64,000 nt of DNA from Lathyrus oleraceus. Its lineage: Eukaryota > Streptophyta > Magnoliopsida > Fabales > Fabaceae. Both the position numbers and the translations under genes were made by a program. Positions 24,238 through 35,207 of the stretch are shown one piece after another; position 1 is the stretch's first letter, and every line of letters begins with the position of its first letter. The notes beneath the pieces were generated by a model. The model was not told the origin of the DNA. It searched no databases and saw nothing but the letters and a program-made list of their open reading frames with translations. Location: NCBI RefSeq assembly GCF_024323335.1, contig NC_066583.1:361218377-361282376 (forward strand). The letters run 5' to 3'.

Positions 24238-24474
24238 ACCCAAAGGGAGACTATCTGTCATCAGTTAGGATGAACATATCAAGGATAGACCACCTGGGAA
24301 ATGAGGAAGAATATATGTTATCGGTTAGGATAAACATATCAAGGATAGACTGCCGGGGGAAAATAGGATTTATAGCTACCGGTTACTGGGTAGAGTACCA
24401 AAGAAAGAGTATCCGTCACTGATTAAAGTGAACATATCAAGGATAAACTGTAAGGGGAAAATAGGATTTATATC
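24238..24474. repeat. ~100-bp tandem repeat of Ogre 3' UTR, left part (copy 1)
   Basis: The core GAACATATCAAGGATAGAC (with variants) occurs at 24272, 24332 and 24430 and resumes at 32943 and 33047 past chromovirus C. Spacing is about 100 bp with one shortened 60-bp interval. TACCGGTTACTGGGTAGA-like segments alternate with the core. Confidence 0.8.
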
Positions 24475-25655
24475 TGTAACACCCTTCTAAAATACCCCAA
24501 ATATTTAATTAAAACAACATATATAAATCAGAGTAATTATGCAGTTAAGGGTGTCACACAATCACTTCACACCATTCACCAATATAACTGTCATGCTCTT
24601 TTATTAATTCAAAACATAAGCATTTGCATAATACGCAGCGGATAGAAATCTCATCAATCATGTAACACATTACATGTAAAATGGTTCACAACCAACAATA
24701 AAACATTTAAAACATCCCATCCCGATGTTACATCTATCAGAGCACGACCCACTAAGGAGACTACACTAGACTCCAAGCACTAACTTCTACTCAATCACTG
24801 CTCGTTACCTGAAAAATAGTTGTAAGGGTGAGTTCCTCAATCGATATAATGAGCATTATAAAATATCATGTCATGTTAAGTAATTTAACTCATTAATCAC
24901 CCTAATCACATCACACATTCGATAACGGCACATCAATTCAAATAATATACTCAATACAAACACAACTCATGCTCATACTCAATATCAACACAAACACACG
25001 TATAATATTGGAATACATCCATTCATATTATACGCCATACACATACTATGCAATGAGACTCCATGCATGCGGTACCGACTATTCGTGAACATATAGTTCA
25101 ACTTCACCGACCAAATCCAGGTACGGCTACCAAGCTCACTAGTCCCACTCATTTGAGACCTAGTGACTCACATCACTAATTCCTCACCATGGGAATTAGC
25201 TACCACCCCAAGGGCCATGCTATGCACGCTAATTCACCTAGCATGCAAACATCAACAACAGTCCAAAATGACTAACATCACTAATTCCTCACCATGGGAA
25301 TTAGCTACCACCATAAAGGCCACAATATGCATGCTAATTCACCTAGCAATGCAACATCATCAACAATAATCCACAATGGACATATGCTCACACTCTAAGC
25401 CATAAAATGGTCCATTCACAAACACATGCATAATATATACACTCATAGCATTATGCATACCATCATACATCATCAACACATTCATCAAAACATCATATCG
25501 TGTCAAATAATTAATCACAGTATTAGCACACTCTACTAATACCTATACTGCTCAAAACAGCGGGAATTAATCCCTATTACATCATACGCCAATATAGGCA
25601 ACCATCAATTAGGCACACAACATTTTAAATAACAATTTTTCCACTTTTCAACAGT

Positions 25656-25834
25656 GTTAACCGGTTAACGCCCTGGGTTAACCGGTTAACGCAGCACAAA
25701 CACCAATATCTCAGCAATCACAACAGTGTTAACCGGTTAACGCCCTGGGTTAACCGGTTAACGCAAGCAAAACAACACATTTTCCTAATTCGCAACAGTG
25801 TTAACCGGTTAACACCCTGGGTTAACCGGTTAAC
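25656..25834. repeat. Array of six GTTAACCGGTTAAC palindromes (3' LTR)
   Basis: Perfect 14-bp palindromes start at 25656, 25677, 25728, 25749, 25800 and 25821: three 72-bp units each holding a pair 21 bp apart. They lie downstream of the predicted LTR start site, so they are transcribed. Confidence 0.9.
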
Positions 25835-26221
25835 GCAAGACAGAAAGCTGTTCCTGCGCTAACACAAAGCAGAATGCAGAATTCTCCGCATTTTCCGCCG
25901 TTGGAGGACTTCCGGACCTCCGATTTCAATTCCGTAAAAAGCTACGCGTCCAGAAATTTACGACACACACCATTATCGATTCAATTACAGTTTTTCACAC
26001 AACTTATTCATCACAATTTCTCAGCATTCCAAATCCCAATTAGGGTCAATTCAACGGTTTATCACTACCCATTACATGCTAACCCATAATACCCATTAAA
26101 CGACGATAAACCCCCCTTACCTGATTAATCCGGCAAATCTGTGAGCTTCAAGCTTTCTCTTCTCCAACCTTTGCCCTTGCTCTTCCCCTTTGCCCTTTTC
26201 CTCTTTTCAGCCGCTTCTCTG

Positions 26222-26235
26222 TTTTCACGTGAAAA
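26222..26235. promoter_or_regulatory. G-box palindrome in the chromovirus LTR
   Basis: TTTTCACGTGAAAA inside a longer symmetric context (ctctg...cagag type). The CACGTG core is the plant bZIP/bHLH G-box. It lies about 45 bp downstream of the TATA-like box on the element strand. Same element in the other LTR at 32694-32707. Confidence 0.5.
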
Positions 26236-26409
26236 CTCTGTTTACCAAAATGGAACCCTTTTTCCTTATTCCCAACTTATATATTTTCCAATAATTGTTA
26301 TTCCAAAATAATAATAATAATAATCCAATAATTCCAATTGTTTAATTAAATTAATAAATAAATATTAATTTAAATCAAATAATTATCTTATTTTTATTGG
26401 GGTGTTACA

Positions 26410-26422
26410 ACTCTCCCCCACT
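26410..26422 (-). other. Polypurine tract of chromovirus C
   Basis: The minus strand reads AGTGGGGGAGAGT directly before the 3' LTR, the expected plus-strand DNA priming site. Confidence 0.85.
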
Positions 26423-26451
26423 AAAAGAGTTTTCGTCCTCGAAAACATACC

Positions 26452-29400
26452 TCAAGCGAATAATTCAGGATAAGATTCCTTCATCTGACTCTCAAGTTCC
26501 CAAGTCACATTGCCACCTGCTGGTCCTCCCCAAGCTACTTTCACCAAGGCAATCTTTTTACCCCGCAACTGCTTCAACTCTCGATCCTCGATCCTCATAG
26601 GTGATGTTTCAACAGTCAGGTTATCTCTCACATGTACATCATCTACTTGGACTACATGCGACGGATCATGAATGTACCTCCTCAACTGAGACACATGAAA
26701 AACCTCATGCAAATTCGCAAGCGACGGCGGTAAAGCGATACGATAGGCTACCTCCCCTATCCTCTCCAAAATCTGATAAGGACCAATAAATCGAGGTGTC
26801 AACTTCTTTGACTTCAAAGCTCGACCAACCCCCGTTATCGGAGTAACACGAAGAAACACATGATCTCCCTCTTGAAACTCAAGTGACTTCCTCCTCTTGT
26901 CATGATAACTCTTCTGACGACTCTGAGCAATTCTCATCTTCTCCTGAATCATCTTAATCTTTTCCGTAGTTTGTTGAACAATCTCCGGTCCAACTACAGC
27001 ACTCTCACCGGACTCATACCAACATAAAGGTGTCCGACATCTCCTACCATACAAAGCTTCAAACGGTTCCATACCAATGCTCGAATGAAAACTATTGTTG
27101 TAGGTAAACTCAATCAAAGGTAAATAACAATCCCAAGCACCTCCCTTTTCCAAAACACAAGCTCTCAAAAGATCCTCCAGTGACTGAATCGTCCTCTCAG
27201 TCTGACCATCAGTCTGCGGATGATATGCAGAACTCAATCTCAGCTTAGTTCCCAAAGCCTTCTGCAAACCTTCCCAAAACTTCGATGTAAATCTAGGATC
27301 TCTGTCCGAAACAATACTCGACGGAATACCATGCAAACTTACAATCTTCTCAATATACAACTCGGCTAATCTCTCTAACGGATAATCCATTCTGATCGGA
27401 ATGAAATGAGCCGACTTCGTCAATCTATCCACAATTACCCAAATAGTTTCAAAATTCTTAATTGTCCTCGGTAAACCAGAAACAAAATCCATACTGATAC
27501 TATCCCACTTCCACTCTGGAATAGCCAACGGTTGCATTAGCCCAGACGGCTTCTGATGCTCAATCTTCGACTTCTGACAAGTCAAACAAGAATAAACAAA
27601 ACTCGCAATTTCTCTTTTCATTCCCGGCCACCAAAATAACTTTTTCAAATCATGGTACATCTTCGTAGCTCCAGGATGAATACTCAGGCCACTACGATGT
27701 CCTTCCTCAAGAATACTCTTCTTAAGTTCGGTAACATCTGGAATACACACCCGATTACCAAATTTCAAAACACCATTCTCATCCACTCTGAATTCACCAC
27801 CTTGACCTTGATTCACTAGAGTCAACTTGTCAACCAAAAGCACATCGGATTTCTGACCCTCTCTGATCTCATCCAGAATACCACTTGTTAACTTCAACAT
27901 TCCCAATTTAACACTATTGTGAGTACTCTCACACACCAAACTCAAGTCTCTAAACTGCTCAATTAAATCCAATTCCTTAACCATTAACATAGACATATGC
28001 AATGATTTCCGACTCAATGCATCAACCACTACGTTTGCTTTACCCGGATGGTAATTCAAACCAAAGTCATAATCCTTCAGAAATTCTAACCATCTCCTCT
28101 GTCTCATATTCAGCTCTTTCTGATCAAACAAATACTTTAAACTTTTATGGTCACTGAAAACCTCAAATCTTGATCCATACAAGTAATGCCTCCATAACTT
28201 CAGAACAAATACCACAGCTGCCAACTCTAAATCGTGTGTCGGATAGTTCCTCTCATGAACCCTCAGTTGTCTCGAAGCATAAGCTATAACCTGCTTATTC
28301 TGCATCAACACACCACCCAAACCCAACAATGAAGCATCACAGTAAACCTCAAATGATTCCGACGAACTCGGTAATATCAGAATAGGAGCAGTAGTTAACC
28401 TTCTCTTTAACTCTTGGAAACCTTCTTCACATTTTGAGTCCCAAACAAACGCTTGCCCCTTTCTAGTCAACATCGTCAACGGTAACGCCAACTTAGAAAA
28501 TCCCTCAATAAACTTCCTATAATAACCAGCCAAACCAAGGAAACTTCGAATCTCAGCAACAGACTTCGGAGCTTCCCACTTAGACACCGCTTCTATCTTA
28601 GAAGGATCAACAGCAACACCACCTCTTGAAATTACATGACCAAGAAAACTAACCTCTTCTAACCAAAATTCACACTTAGACAGTTTAGCAAATAACTTCT
28701 TTTCTCGGAGAACTCCTAAAACCATTCTTAAATGCTCAGCATGCTCTTCTTCCGATTTCGAATACACCAAAATATCGTCAATAAACACCACAACAAACTT
28801 GTCTAGATACGGATGGAAAATCCTATTCATATACTCCATAAATACTCCAGGCGCATTAGTCACACCAAAAGGCATTACAGAATACTCATAATGTCCATAC
28901 CTTGTTCTGAAAGCAGTCTTCTGAATATCCTCAGTTTTCACACGTATCTGATGATATCCCGACCTCAAATCTATTTTGCTGAACACACTCGCACCCACCA
29001 ACTGATCCATCAAATCATCAATCCTCGGCAAAGGATACCGATTCTTGATCGTCACTTTATTCAGTTGCCTGTAGTCCACACACAACCTCATAGTACCTTC
29101 TTTCTTCTTAACCAATAACACTGGTGCACCCCACGGTGACACACTCGGACGAATAAATTTCTTATCCAACAGATCTTCCAACTGACTCTTCAATTCAGTT
29201 AACTCAACAGCAGACATATGGTACGGAGCCATCGATATCGGTCTAGTACCAGGTACCAAATCAATCGAGAACTCAACTTCACGCTCTGGCGGTAATTCAT
29301 TCACTTCTTCTGGAAACACATCAGGAAAATCACACACCACGGCTAGATCGCAAATCGCCAGTTTATCTTTAGCCTCCAAAGTTGCTAACAGCATAAACAA

Positions 29401-30879
29401 CTCTGCCCCATCTGCTACTGCCTCATTCACCTGCCTTGCTGATAGAAACAAACTCTTTCCTTCCTCCATCTCAGGAAATATCACAGTCTTATCAAAACAA
29501 TTGATATAAACTCGGTTACACACCAACCAGTTCATACCCAGAATAACATCAATCTGCACTAGTGGAAGACACACTAGGTCCATCCCAAAGTCTCTACCAA
29601 AAATACTCAAAGGACAATTCAAACAAACTGAAGTAGTAGTCACTGAACCCTTCGCAGGAGTATCAATCACCATACTACCCAACATCTCAGATATCTCTAA
29701 CTTAAGTTTCACAGCACAATCCAAAGATATAAAGGAATGAGTAGCACCTGTGTCAATAATAGCTACAAGAGGAAAGCCATTAATATAACACGTACCTCGG
29801 ATCAAACGATCATCTGCAAAAGTTTCAGAACCCGATAAAGCAAATACCTTGCCTCCCGACTGGTTCTCCTTCTTTGGCTTAGGACACTGTGGGCTGATAT
29901 GACCCACCTCTCCACAGTTGAAGCAAGTCAGAGTCTTCAACCGACACTCTGCAGCCAAATGACCACCTTTACCACACTTGAAACACTTCTTCTCAGCACT
30001 GGTACACTCGTGGAAACGATGTCCCGCCTGACCACATCTATAACACTTAGCAGGGGCACTGGAGTCTCCCCCACTAGGTCTCTTCATCACACCCTGCCTC
30101 TGAAAACCTTTGCCAGCTGCATACGGTTTTCCACGGTCATTCTGACTCTTGCCTTTCCTATCAACCCTTTGCTGATAGCTCTCCGCTCTGGCCTTGGTAT
30201 CTTGTTCAAAAATCCTGCAACAGTCAACCAAGTCAGAAAACACTCTAATCCGCTGATACCCAATAGCCTGCTTGATCTCGGGACGTAACCCGTTCTCAAA
30301 CTTCACACATTTTGAAAATTCTCCAGCAGCCTCATTATAGGGAGTGTAATACTTCGACAGTTCTGTGAACTTAGCAGCATACTCAGTAACAGACCGATTG
30401 CCCTGCTTCAATTCCAAGAACTCTATCTCTTTCTTTCCTCTAACATCCTCTGGAAAGTACTTCCTCAGGAATCTCTCTCTGAACACAGCCCAAGAGATCT
30501 CAGCATTTCCAGCAGCTTCCAACTCAGTGCGGGTAGCAACCCACCAATCATCAGCTTCCTCTGACAGCATATGCGTACCGAACCTGACCTTCTGGTTATC
30601 GGCACACTCAGTCACTCGGAAGATTCTCTCGATCTCCTTCAACCACTTCTGAGCGCCATCTGGATCGTATGCTCCCTTGAACATTGGAGGATTGTTCTTC
30701 TGGAACTCACTCAGTTGACGAGCAGCTCCCATTCCCACAACATTCGGATTCCCTCCAAGTACTCCAGCTAGCATACCCAGAGCCTCAGCAATCGCAGCAT
30801 CATCTCTACCTCTTCCAGCCATCTCTATTCTGAAACCCAACAAGCTAAAACAATAAGTACTGATAGGGTTACACAACAC
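26452..30879 (-). CDS. Chromovirus gag-pol polyprotein
   Basis: 1475 codons without interruption. The likely true start is the Met at residue 20 (position 30822, [10 protein letters not shown]). Gag is followed by three CCHC zinc knuckles (about residues 278-331: [27 protein letters not shown]). Then come the protease motif [10 protein letters not shown] (about 374), RT with CVDYRQLN and FIDDILVYS (about 695) and RNase H ([10 protein letters not shown]). Integrase has a zinc domain, [14 protein letters not shown] (about 1192) and [10 protein letters not shown] (Glu near 1227) for the DDE triad. A GPY-like [13 protein letters not shown] and a C-terminal chromodomain-like tail ending VTWELESQM follow. 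Such tails bind chromatin and steer integration. The single ORF implies one polyprotein cut by its protease. Start, spacing to the PBS (about 110 nt) and domain order are all intact. Confidence 0.95.
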   Translation of the reverse strand: MLCNPISTYCFSLLGFRIEMAGRGRDDAAIAEALGMLAGVLGGNPNVVGMGAARQLSEFQKNNPPMFKGAYDPDGAQKWLKEIERIFRVTECADNQKVRFGTHMLSEEADDWWVATRTELEAAGNAEISWAVFRERFLRKYFPEDVRGKKEIEFLELKQGNRSVTEYAAKFTELSKYYTPYNEAAGEFSKCVKFENGLRPEIKQAIGYQRIRVFSDLVDCCRIFEQDTKARAESYQQRVDRKGKSQNDRGKPYAAGKGFQRQGVMKRPSGGDSSAPAKCYRCGQAGHRFHECTSAEKKCFKCGKGGHLAAECRLKTLTCFNCGEVGHISPQCPKPKKENQSGGKVFALSGSETFADDRLIRGTCYINGFPLVAIIDTGATHSFISLDCAVKLKLEISEMLGSMVIDTPAKGSVTTTSVCLNCPLSIFGRDFGMDLVCLPLVQIDVILGMNWLVCNRVYINCFDKTVIFPEMEEGKSLFLSARQVNEAVADGAELFMLLATLEAKDKLAICDLAVVCDFPDVFPEEVNELPPEREVEFSIDLVPGTRPISMAPYHMSAVELTELKSQLEDLLDKKFIRPSVSPWGAPVLLVKKKEGTMRLCVDYRQLNKVTIKNRYPLPRIDDLMDQLVGASVFSKIDLRSGYHQIRVKTEDIQKTAFRTRYGHYEYSVMPFGVTNAPGVFMEYMNRIFHPYLDKFVVVFIDDILVYSKSEEEHAEHLRMVLGVLREKKLFAKLSKCEFWLEEVSFLGHVISRGGVAVDPSKIEAVSKWEAPKSVAEIRSFLGLAGYYRKFIEGFSKLALPLTMLTRKGQAFVWDSKCEEGFQELKRRLTTAPILILPSSSESFEVYCDASLLGLGGVLMQNKQVIAYASRQLRVHERNYPTHDLELAAVVFVLKLWRHYLYGSRFEVFSDHKSLKYLFDQKELNMRQRRWLEFLKDYDFGLNYHPGKANVVVDALSRKSLHMSMLMVKELDLIEQFRDLSLVCESTHNSVKLGMLKLTSGILDEIREGQKSDVLLVDKLTLVNQGQGGEFRVDENGVLKFGNRVCIPDVTELKKSILEEGHRSGLSIHPGATKMYHDLKKLFWWPGMKREIASFVYSCLTCQKSKIEHQKPSGLMQPLAIPEWKWDSISMDFVSGLPRTIKNFETIWVIVDRLTKSAHFIPIRMDYPLERLAELYIEKIVSLHGIPSSIVSDRDPRFTSKFWEGLQKALGTKLRLSSAYHPQTDGQTERTIQSLEDLLRACVLEKGGAWDCYLPLIEFTYNNSFHSSIGMEPFEALYGRRCRTPLCWYESGESAVVGPEIVQQTTEKIKMIQEKMRIAQSRQKSYHDKRRKSLEFQEGDHVFLRVTPITGVGRALKSKKLTPRFIGPYQILERIGEVAYRIALPPSLANLHEVFHVSQLRRYIHDPSHVVQVDDVHVRDNLTVETSPMRIEDRELKQLRGKKIALVKVAWGGPAGGNVTWELESQMKESYPELFA

Positions 30880-30930
30880 CTATCCCGTACAGGGGAAACA
30901 GAATAATTACGACTCGACTCGACCGACTAT

Positions 30931-30942
30931 GCTCTGATACCA
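30931..30942 (-). other. Primer-binding site, initiator-Met tRNA type
   Basis: The minus strand reads TGGTATCAGAGC, 4 nt from the 5' LTR. Confidence 0.9.
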
Positions 30943-30946
30943 CTAA

Positions 30947-32881
30947 TGTAACACCCTTCTAAAATACACCAAATATTTAATTAAAACAACATATATAAAT
31001 CAGAGTAATTATGCAGTTAAGGGTGTCACACAATCACTTCACACCATTCACCAATATAACTGTCATGCTCTTTTATTAATTCAAAACATAAGCATTTGCA
31101 TAATACGCAGCGGATAGAAATCTCATCAATCATGTAACACATTACATGTAAAATGGTTCACAACCAACAATAAAACATTTAAAACATCCCATCCCGATGT
31201 TACATCTATCAGAGCACGACCCACTAAGGAGACTACACTAGACTCCAAGCACTAACTTCTACTCAATCACTGCTCGTTACCTGAAAAATAGTTGTAAGGG
31301 TGAGTTCCTCAATCGATATAATGAGCATTATAAAATATCATGTCATGTTAAGTAATTTAACTCATTAATCACCCTAATCACATCACACATTCGATAACGG
31401 CACATCAATTCAAATAATATACTCAATACAAACACAACTCATGCTCATACTCAATATCAACACAAACACACGTATAATATTGGAATACATCCATTCATAT
31501 TATACGCCATACACATACTATGCAATGAGACTCCATGCATGCGGTACCGACTATTCGTGAACATATAGTTCAACTTCACCGACCAAATCCAGGTACGGCT
31601 ACCAAGCTCACTAGTCCCACTCATTTGAGACCTAGTGACTCACATCATTAATTCCTCACCATGGGAATTAGCTACCACCCCAAGGGCCATGCTATGCACG
31701 CTAATTCACCTAGCATGCAAACATCAACAACAGTCCAAAATGACTAACATCACTAATTCCTCACCATGGGAATTAGCTACCACCATAAAGGCCACAATAT
31801 GCATGCTAATTCACCTAGCAATGCAACATCATCAACAATAATCCACAATGGACATATGCTCACACTCTAAGCCATAAAATGGTCCATTCACAAACACATG
31901 CATAATATATACACTCATAGCATTATGCATACCATCATACATCATCAACACATTCATCAAAACATCATATCGTGTCAAATAATTAATCACAGTATTAGCA
32001 CACTCTACTAATACCTATACTGCTCAAAACAGCGGGAATTAATCCCTATTACATCATACGCCAATATAGGCAACCATCAATTAGGCACACAACATTTTAA
32101 ATAACAATTTTTCCACTTTTCAACAGTGTTAACCGGTTAACGCCCTGGGTTAACCGGTTAACGCAGCACAAACACCAATATCTCAGCAATCACAACAGTG
32201 TTAACCGGCTAACGCCCTGGGTTAACCGGTTAACGCAAGCAAAACAACACATTTTCCTAATTCGCAACAGTGTTAACCGGTTAACACTCTGGGTTAACCG
32301 GTTAACGCAAGACAGAAAGCTGTTCCTGCGCTAACACAAAGCAGAATGCAGAATTCTCCGCATTTTCCGCCGTTGGAGGACTTCCGGACCTCCGATTTCA
32401 ATTCCGTAAAAAGCTACGCGTCCAGAAATTTACGACACACACCATTATCGATTCAATTACAGTTTTTCACACAACTTATTCATCACAATTTCTCAGCATT
32501 CCAAATCCCAATTAGGGTCAATTCAACGGTTTATCACTACCCATTACATGCTAACCCATAATACCCATTAAACGATGATAAACCCCCCTTACCTGATTAA
32601 TCCGGCAAATCTTTGAGCTTCAAGCTTTCTCTTCTCCAACCTTTGCCCTTGCTCTTCCCCTTTGCCCTTTTCCTCTTTTCAGTCGCTTCTCTGTTTTCAC
32701 GTGAAAACTCTGTTTACCAAAATGGAACCCTTTTTCCTTATTCCCAACTTATATATTTTCCAATAATTGTTATTCCAAAATAATAATAATAATAATCCAA
32801 TAATTCCAATTATTTAATTAAATTAATAAATAAATATTAATTTAAATCAAAAAATTATCTTATTTTTATTGGGGTGTTACA
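30947..32881 (-). repeat. 5' LTR of chromovirus C
   Basis: 1935 bp, same length as the other LTR. By eye the differences are about nine substitutions, mostly C/T or G/A. The palindrome array is at 32128-32306, where one palindrome carries a T to C change (GTTAACCGGCTAAC). TSD ATATC follows at 32882-32886. Confidence 0.95.
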
Positions 32882-32886
32882 ATATC

Positions 32887-33916
32887 TACCGGTTACAGGG
32901 TAGAAGACCGCAAAGAGGAGAAAATTTGTCACCCGTTAAAGTGAACATATCAAGGATAGACTCTCTGGGGAATAAAATAGGGATTACAACTACCTTTTTA
33001 TTGGGTAGAATACCAAACAAGAAGAATATCTACCACTGGTTAGGATGAACATATCAAGGATAGACTTGCTGGGGAAACGTGTAAGTGATTCCGCTGGAGA
33101 AAACAAAGAAGTAAATTACCTTTTACCTGTTACTGGGTAAAGGTGAAGTACTCAACATCAAGAAGAAAATTACCAGTTGCTGGGTAATAGACTCTCGGGG
33201 GCCAAAAGTTTAATCTAGGTAATAACTAGAAAAAAACGGTCAATCAAATACTCAACCCAATGAGGATATAACTCAAGGGAAATGGTTCCATCCAGATAAT
33301 AAACTGGGGAGGAAACTGAAATAATAATCATCCACAAGGAAATAACTCAGTGGGGAATGAGAAAGGATAAACTCTTTCTGCTTAAGGGGCTGACACTCTA
33401 TAACTGAAGGAGGACAAACATACCAAATCCATTTGGGGAAATACTATCACCAAAGCAGGGGATCAGAAGAAAAATAAATACGATAAAATGCACAATGAGA
33501 TATATGATTTTGTGTATTATGCATGAATATGCATGTGTATGATTGTGATTATGCTGACAAACCAACATAAAGGATATAAATAACGAAGATTTGAGCCATC
33601 ACTACAAAACACTCAGCTAATCTAATCAAAATGGAAACAACCACTGGAGAAATTTCTAGGAATGAAATCAAATCATCTAGCTCAAAATAAGTTAACTCTG
33701 GCCGGGGAAAGTCATGGAGAACATGCTTCCAACCAACTCAGCACAAACTTCGAGGGGGAAGAGAGCATTGTTATAAGATAAAGATGGATGTTCTAAGGAT
33801 CCTAAAACGAGTCAACACTGTGGGGAATTTTAAGTCAACACCAAATCAAATGTGAGACAACTGCCAGGGATACAATAGGTAAATCTCTGAATGAGGAATC
33901 AGGCAAACTGCTGGGG
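32887..33916. repeat. Block U, copy 1: tandem repeat end and Ogre 3' UTR
   Basis: Two more cores of the ~100-bp repeat (32943, 33047), then unique-looking 3' UTR sequence with many short 'ggggaa' motifs and no coding potential. It matches about 55970-57078, but copy 2 carries roughly 80 extra bases near 56945-57025. Confidence 0.7.
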
Positions 33917-33921
33917 GAGAC
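33917..33921. other. Empty insertion site equivalent to Ogre A/B
   Basis: GAGAC is present once, joining sequence found left of element B (ctgctggggga) to sequence found right of element A (ccgcaaccttttgg). Confidence 0.85.
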
Positions 33922-34949
33922 CGCAACCTTTTGGAACAAATCAAAGATCATCAAATTCTTCCATAATCATCATATTCTTCTTGGAGATTGCGAAATAAAC
34001 CAATTCCAAGGCAAAGATAACCAGATCTGACTCACACATGGGAGAAACTGTCGCGGTTATACAACACCAACAAATGAAATTGGGGATTTAGAGACCAAAT
34101 AAAGGTTTTGATATTTCCAGGGTTCGATCATTAAGTCACAAACTGGGGAATGCAAAACATGGACACCTCAACTAGTGAAGATGAACTGCAAAGGGGACCA
34201 ATCATCAACTCAAACGGGGATAAGAAGTTGCTTGGGGAGCAACTTATTAACCATGATGGGAATGAACGACAAACTTTTGGGGAGGATAAAGTCACTAAAC
34301 CAACTGCTTGGAGAAGACCAACAATGTCTCACACATCAAGACTTACCTGTTCTTAGATTGTTGTTAACATTCCTTGCTGAAATCGATTATTCTTAAAGTG
34401 AATGTTTTTATTATTTTAAGAAAAATAATTATTCATTGATTTATTTCAAAATTATAATGATAAAAAATTCAATTTTAAAACAGAAACAAATAAAAATAGA
34501 AATGATTGGATAAAAGTTTAACTTTATTTAATAGAATGGTATCCCGCAAATGACGAGACTCCATAGATATTTAGAAAAGCTTAAAATGGAAATTTACATG
34601 GAAAATGACTACATTGAATACAATGATCATTACTCTCCCTACCAAACTTCAAAACGCATTGTGTTTGGCTTCGGTTGAGAATGATGAATCAAAACCAAAT
34701 GACTGCTCAAAACTGCTTTAAAGATGAGGACCAAACAGATGCAATGACTTGCCATAATCCCTAATTTTTGCCTAGATTTCCCAGAGGTGGGATACTCTAT
34801 CTACCGGGATGAATTTTCTGTTTTACATCTCTAACTTTCGCCTGGATCGCCTTTTGGGTTTTCAATCCACCGAGACGCTCATTTTTGCCTAAGTCGCCCT
34901 TTCGGGTTTTCAACTTAGCGAGTTGTTCTTTTATTTTTTAGGCAAAGTA
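33922..34949 (-). other. 3' UTR remnant of the second Ogre element (copy 2)
   Basis: Same noncoding sequence as 11118-12143, here directly continuous with block U on its left. Confidence 0.65.
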
Positions 34950-35207
34950 TCAATTGACTATATCGGCATTCACAGGACGTGTGAACTCTTCACCATCCAT
35001 AGTTGTAAGAATTAAAGCAACGCCTGAAAAGGCTCTCTTAACAACATATGTGCCTTCATAATTAGGAGTCCATTTATCCCTAGCATCAGGTTTGAAAGAT
35101 AGAATCTTCTTGAGCACGAGGTCACCTTCTCTAAACACACGAGGCCTGACCTTCTTATCAAATGCTTTCTTCATTCTCTGCTGATATAATTGATCACACA
35201 TGGCAGT
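34950..35207 (-). pseudogene. Ogre integrase C-terminal fragment, copy 2
   Basis: Same 83-codon integrase tail as at 12144-12401, with a few substitutions (for example AFSGVAL against AFSCVAL). It is cut at the same base by the LTR starting at 35208. The duplicated break shows that the LTR insertion preceded the locus duplication. Confidence 0.85.

Larger units (their letters stand above)
17367..24474. repeat. Duplicated block T/U start, copy 1
   Basis: Collinear with 49026-55969: zinc-finger remnant, AT-rich DNA, short LTR, 4.7-kb LTR and start of the ~100-bp tandem repeat. Copy 1 is then interrupted by chromovirus C and resumes at 32882. Confidence 0.9.
24475..26409 (-). repeat. 3' LTR of chromovirus C
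   Basis: TGTAACACCC...GGTGTTACA, 1935 bp. The element-strand TATA (TATATAAG) is at about 26276-26284. A G-box palindrome TTTTCACGTGAAAA is at 26222-26235, a 3 x 72-bp palindrome array at 25656-25834 and a two-unit 105-bp duplication at 25165-25375. Confidence 0.95.
24475..32881 (-). mobile_element. Chromovirus C: complete Ty3/gypsy element with intact ORF
   Basis: 8407 bp flanked by ATATC target duplications (24470-24474 and 32882-32886). Two 1935-bp LTRs, PBS at 30931-30942, one gag-pol ORF on the minus strand and a PPT at about 26410-26422. The C-terminal chromodomain-like tail and iMet PBS place it in the plant chromoviruses; Tekay/Del is my best guess, Reina less likely. The matching site in the second unit (55965-55969) is empty. 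The LTRs differ at about nine positions by eye, so the insertion is young and possibly still competent. Confidence 0.95.

Noticed and set aside
25165..25375. Repeat peptide gene from the 105-bp duplication in the chromovirus LTR
   Set aside because: The repetitive 68-codon ORF reflects a tandem DNA duplication inside an LTR.
28813..29118. Plus-strand ORFs opposite the chromovirus gag-pol
   Set aside because: Shadows of the intact minus-strand ORF; no motif.
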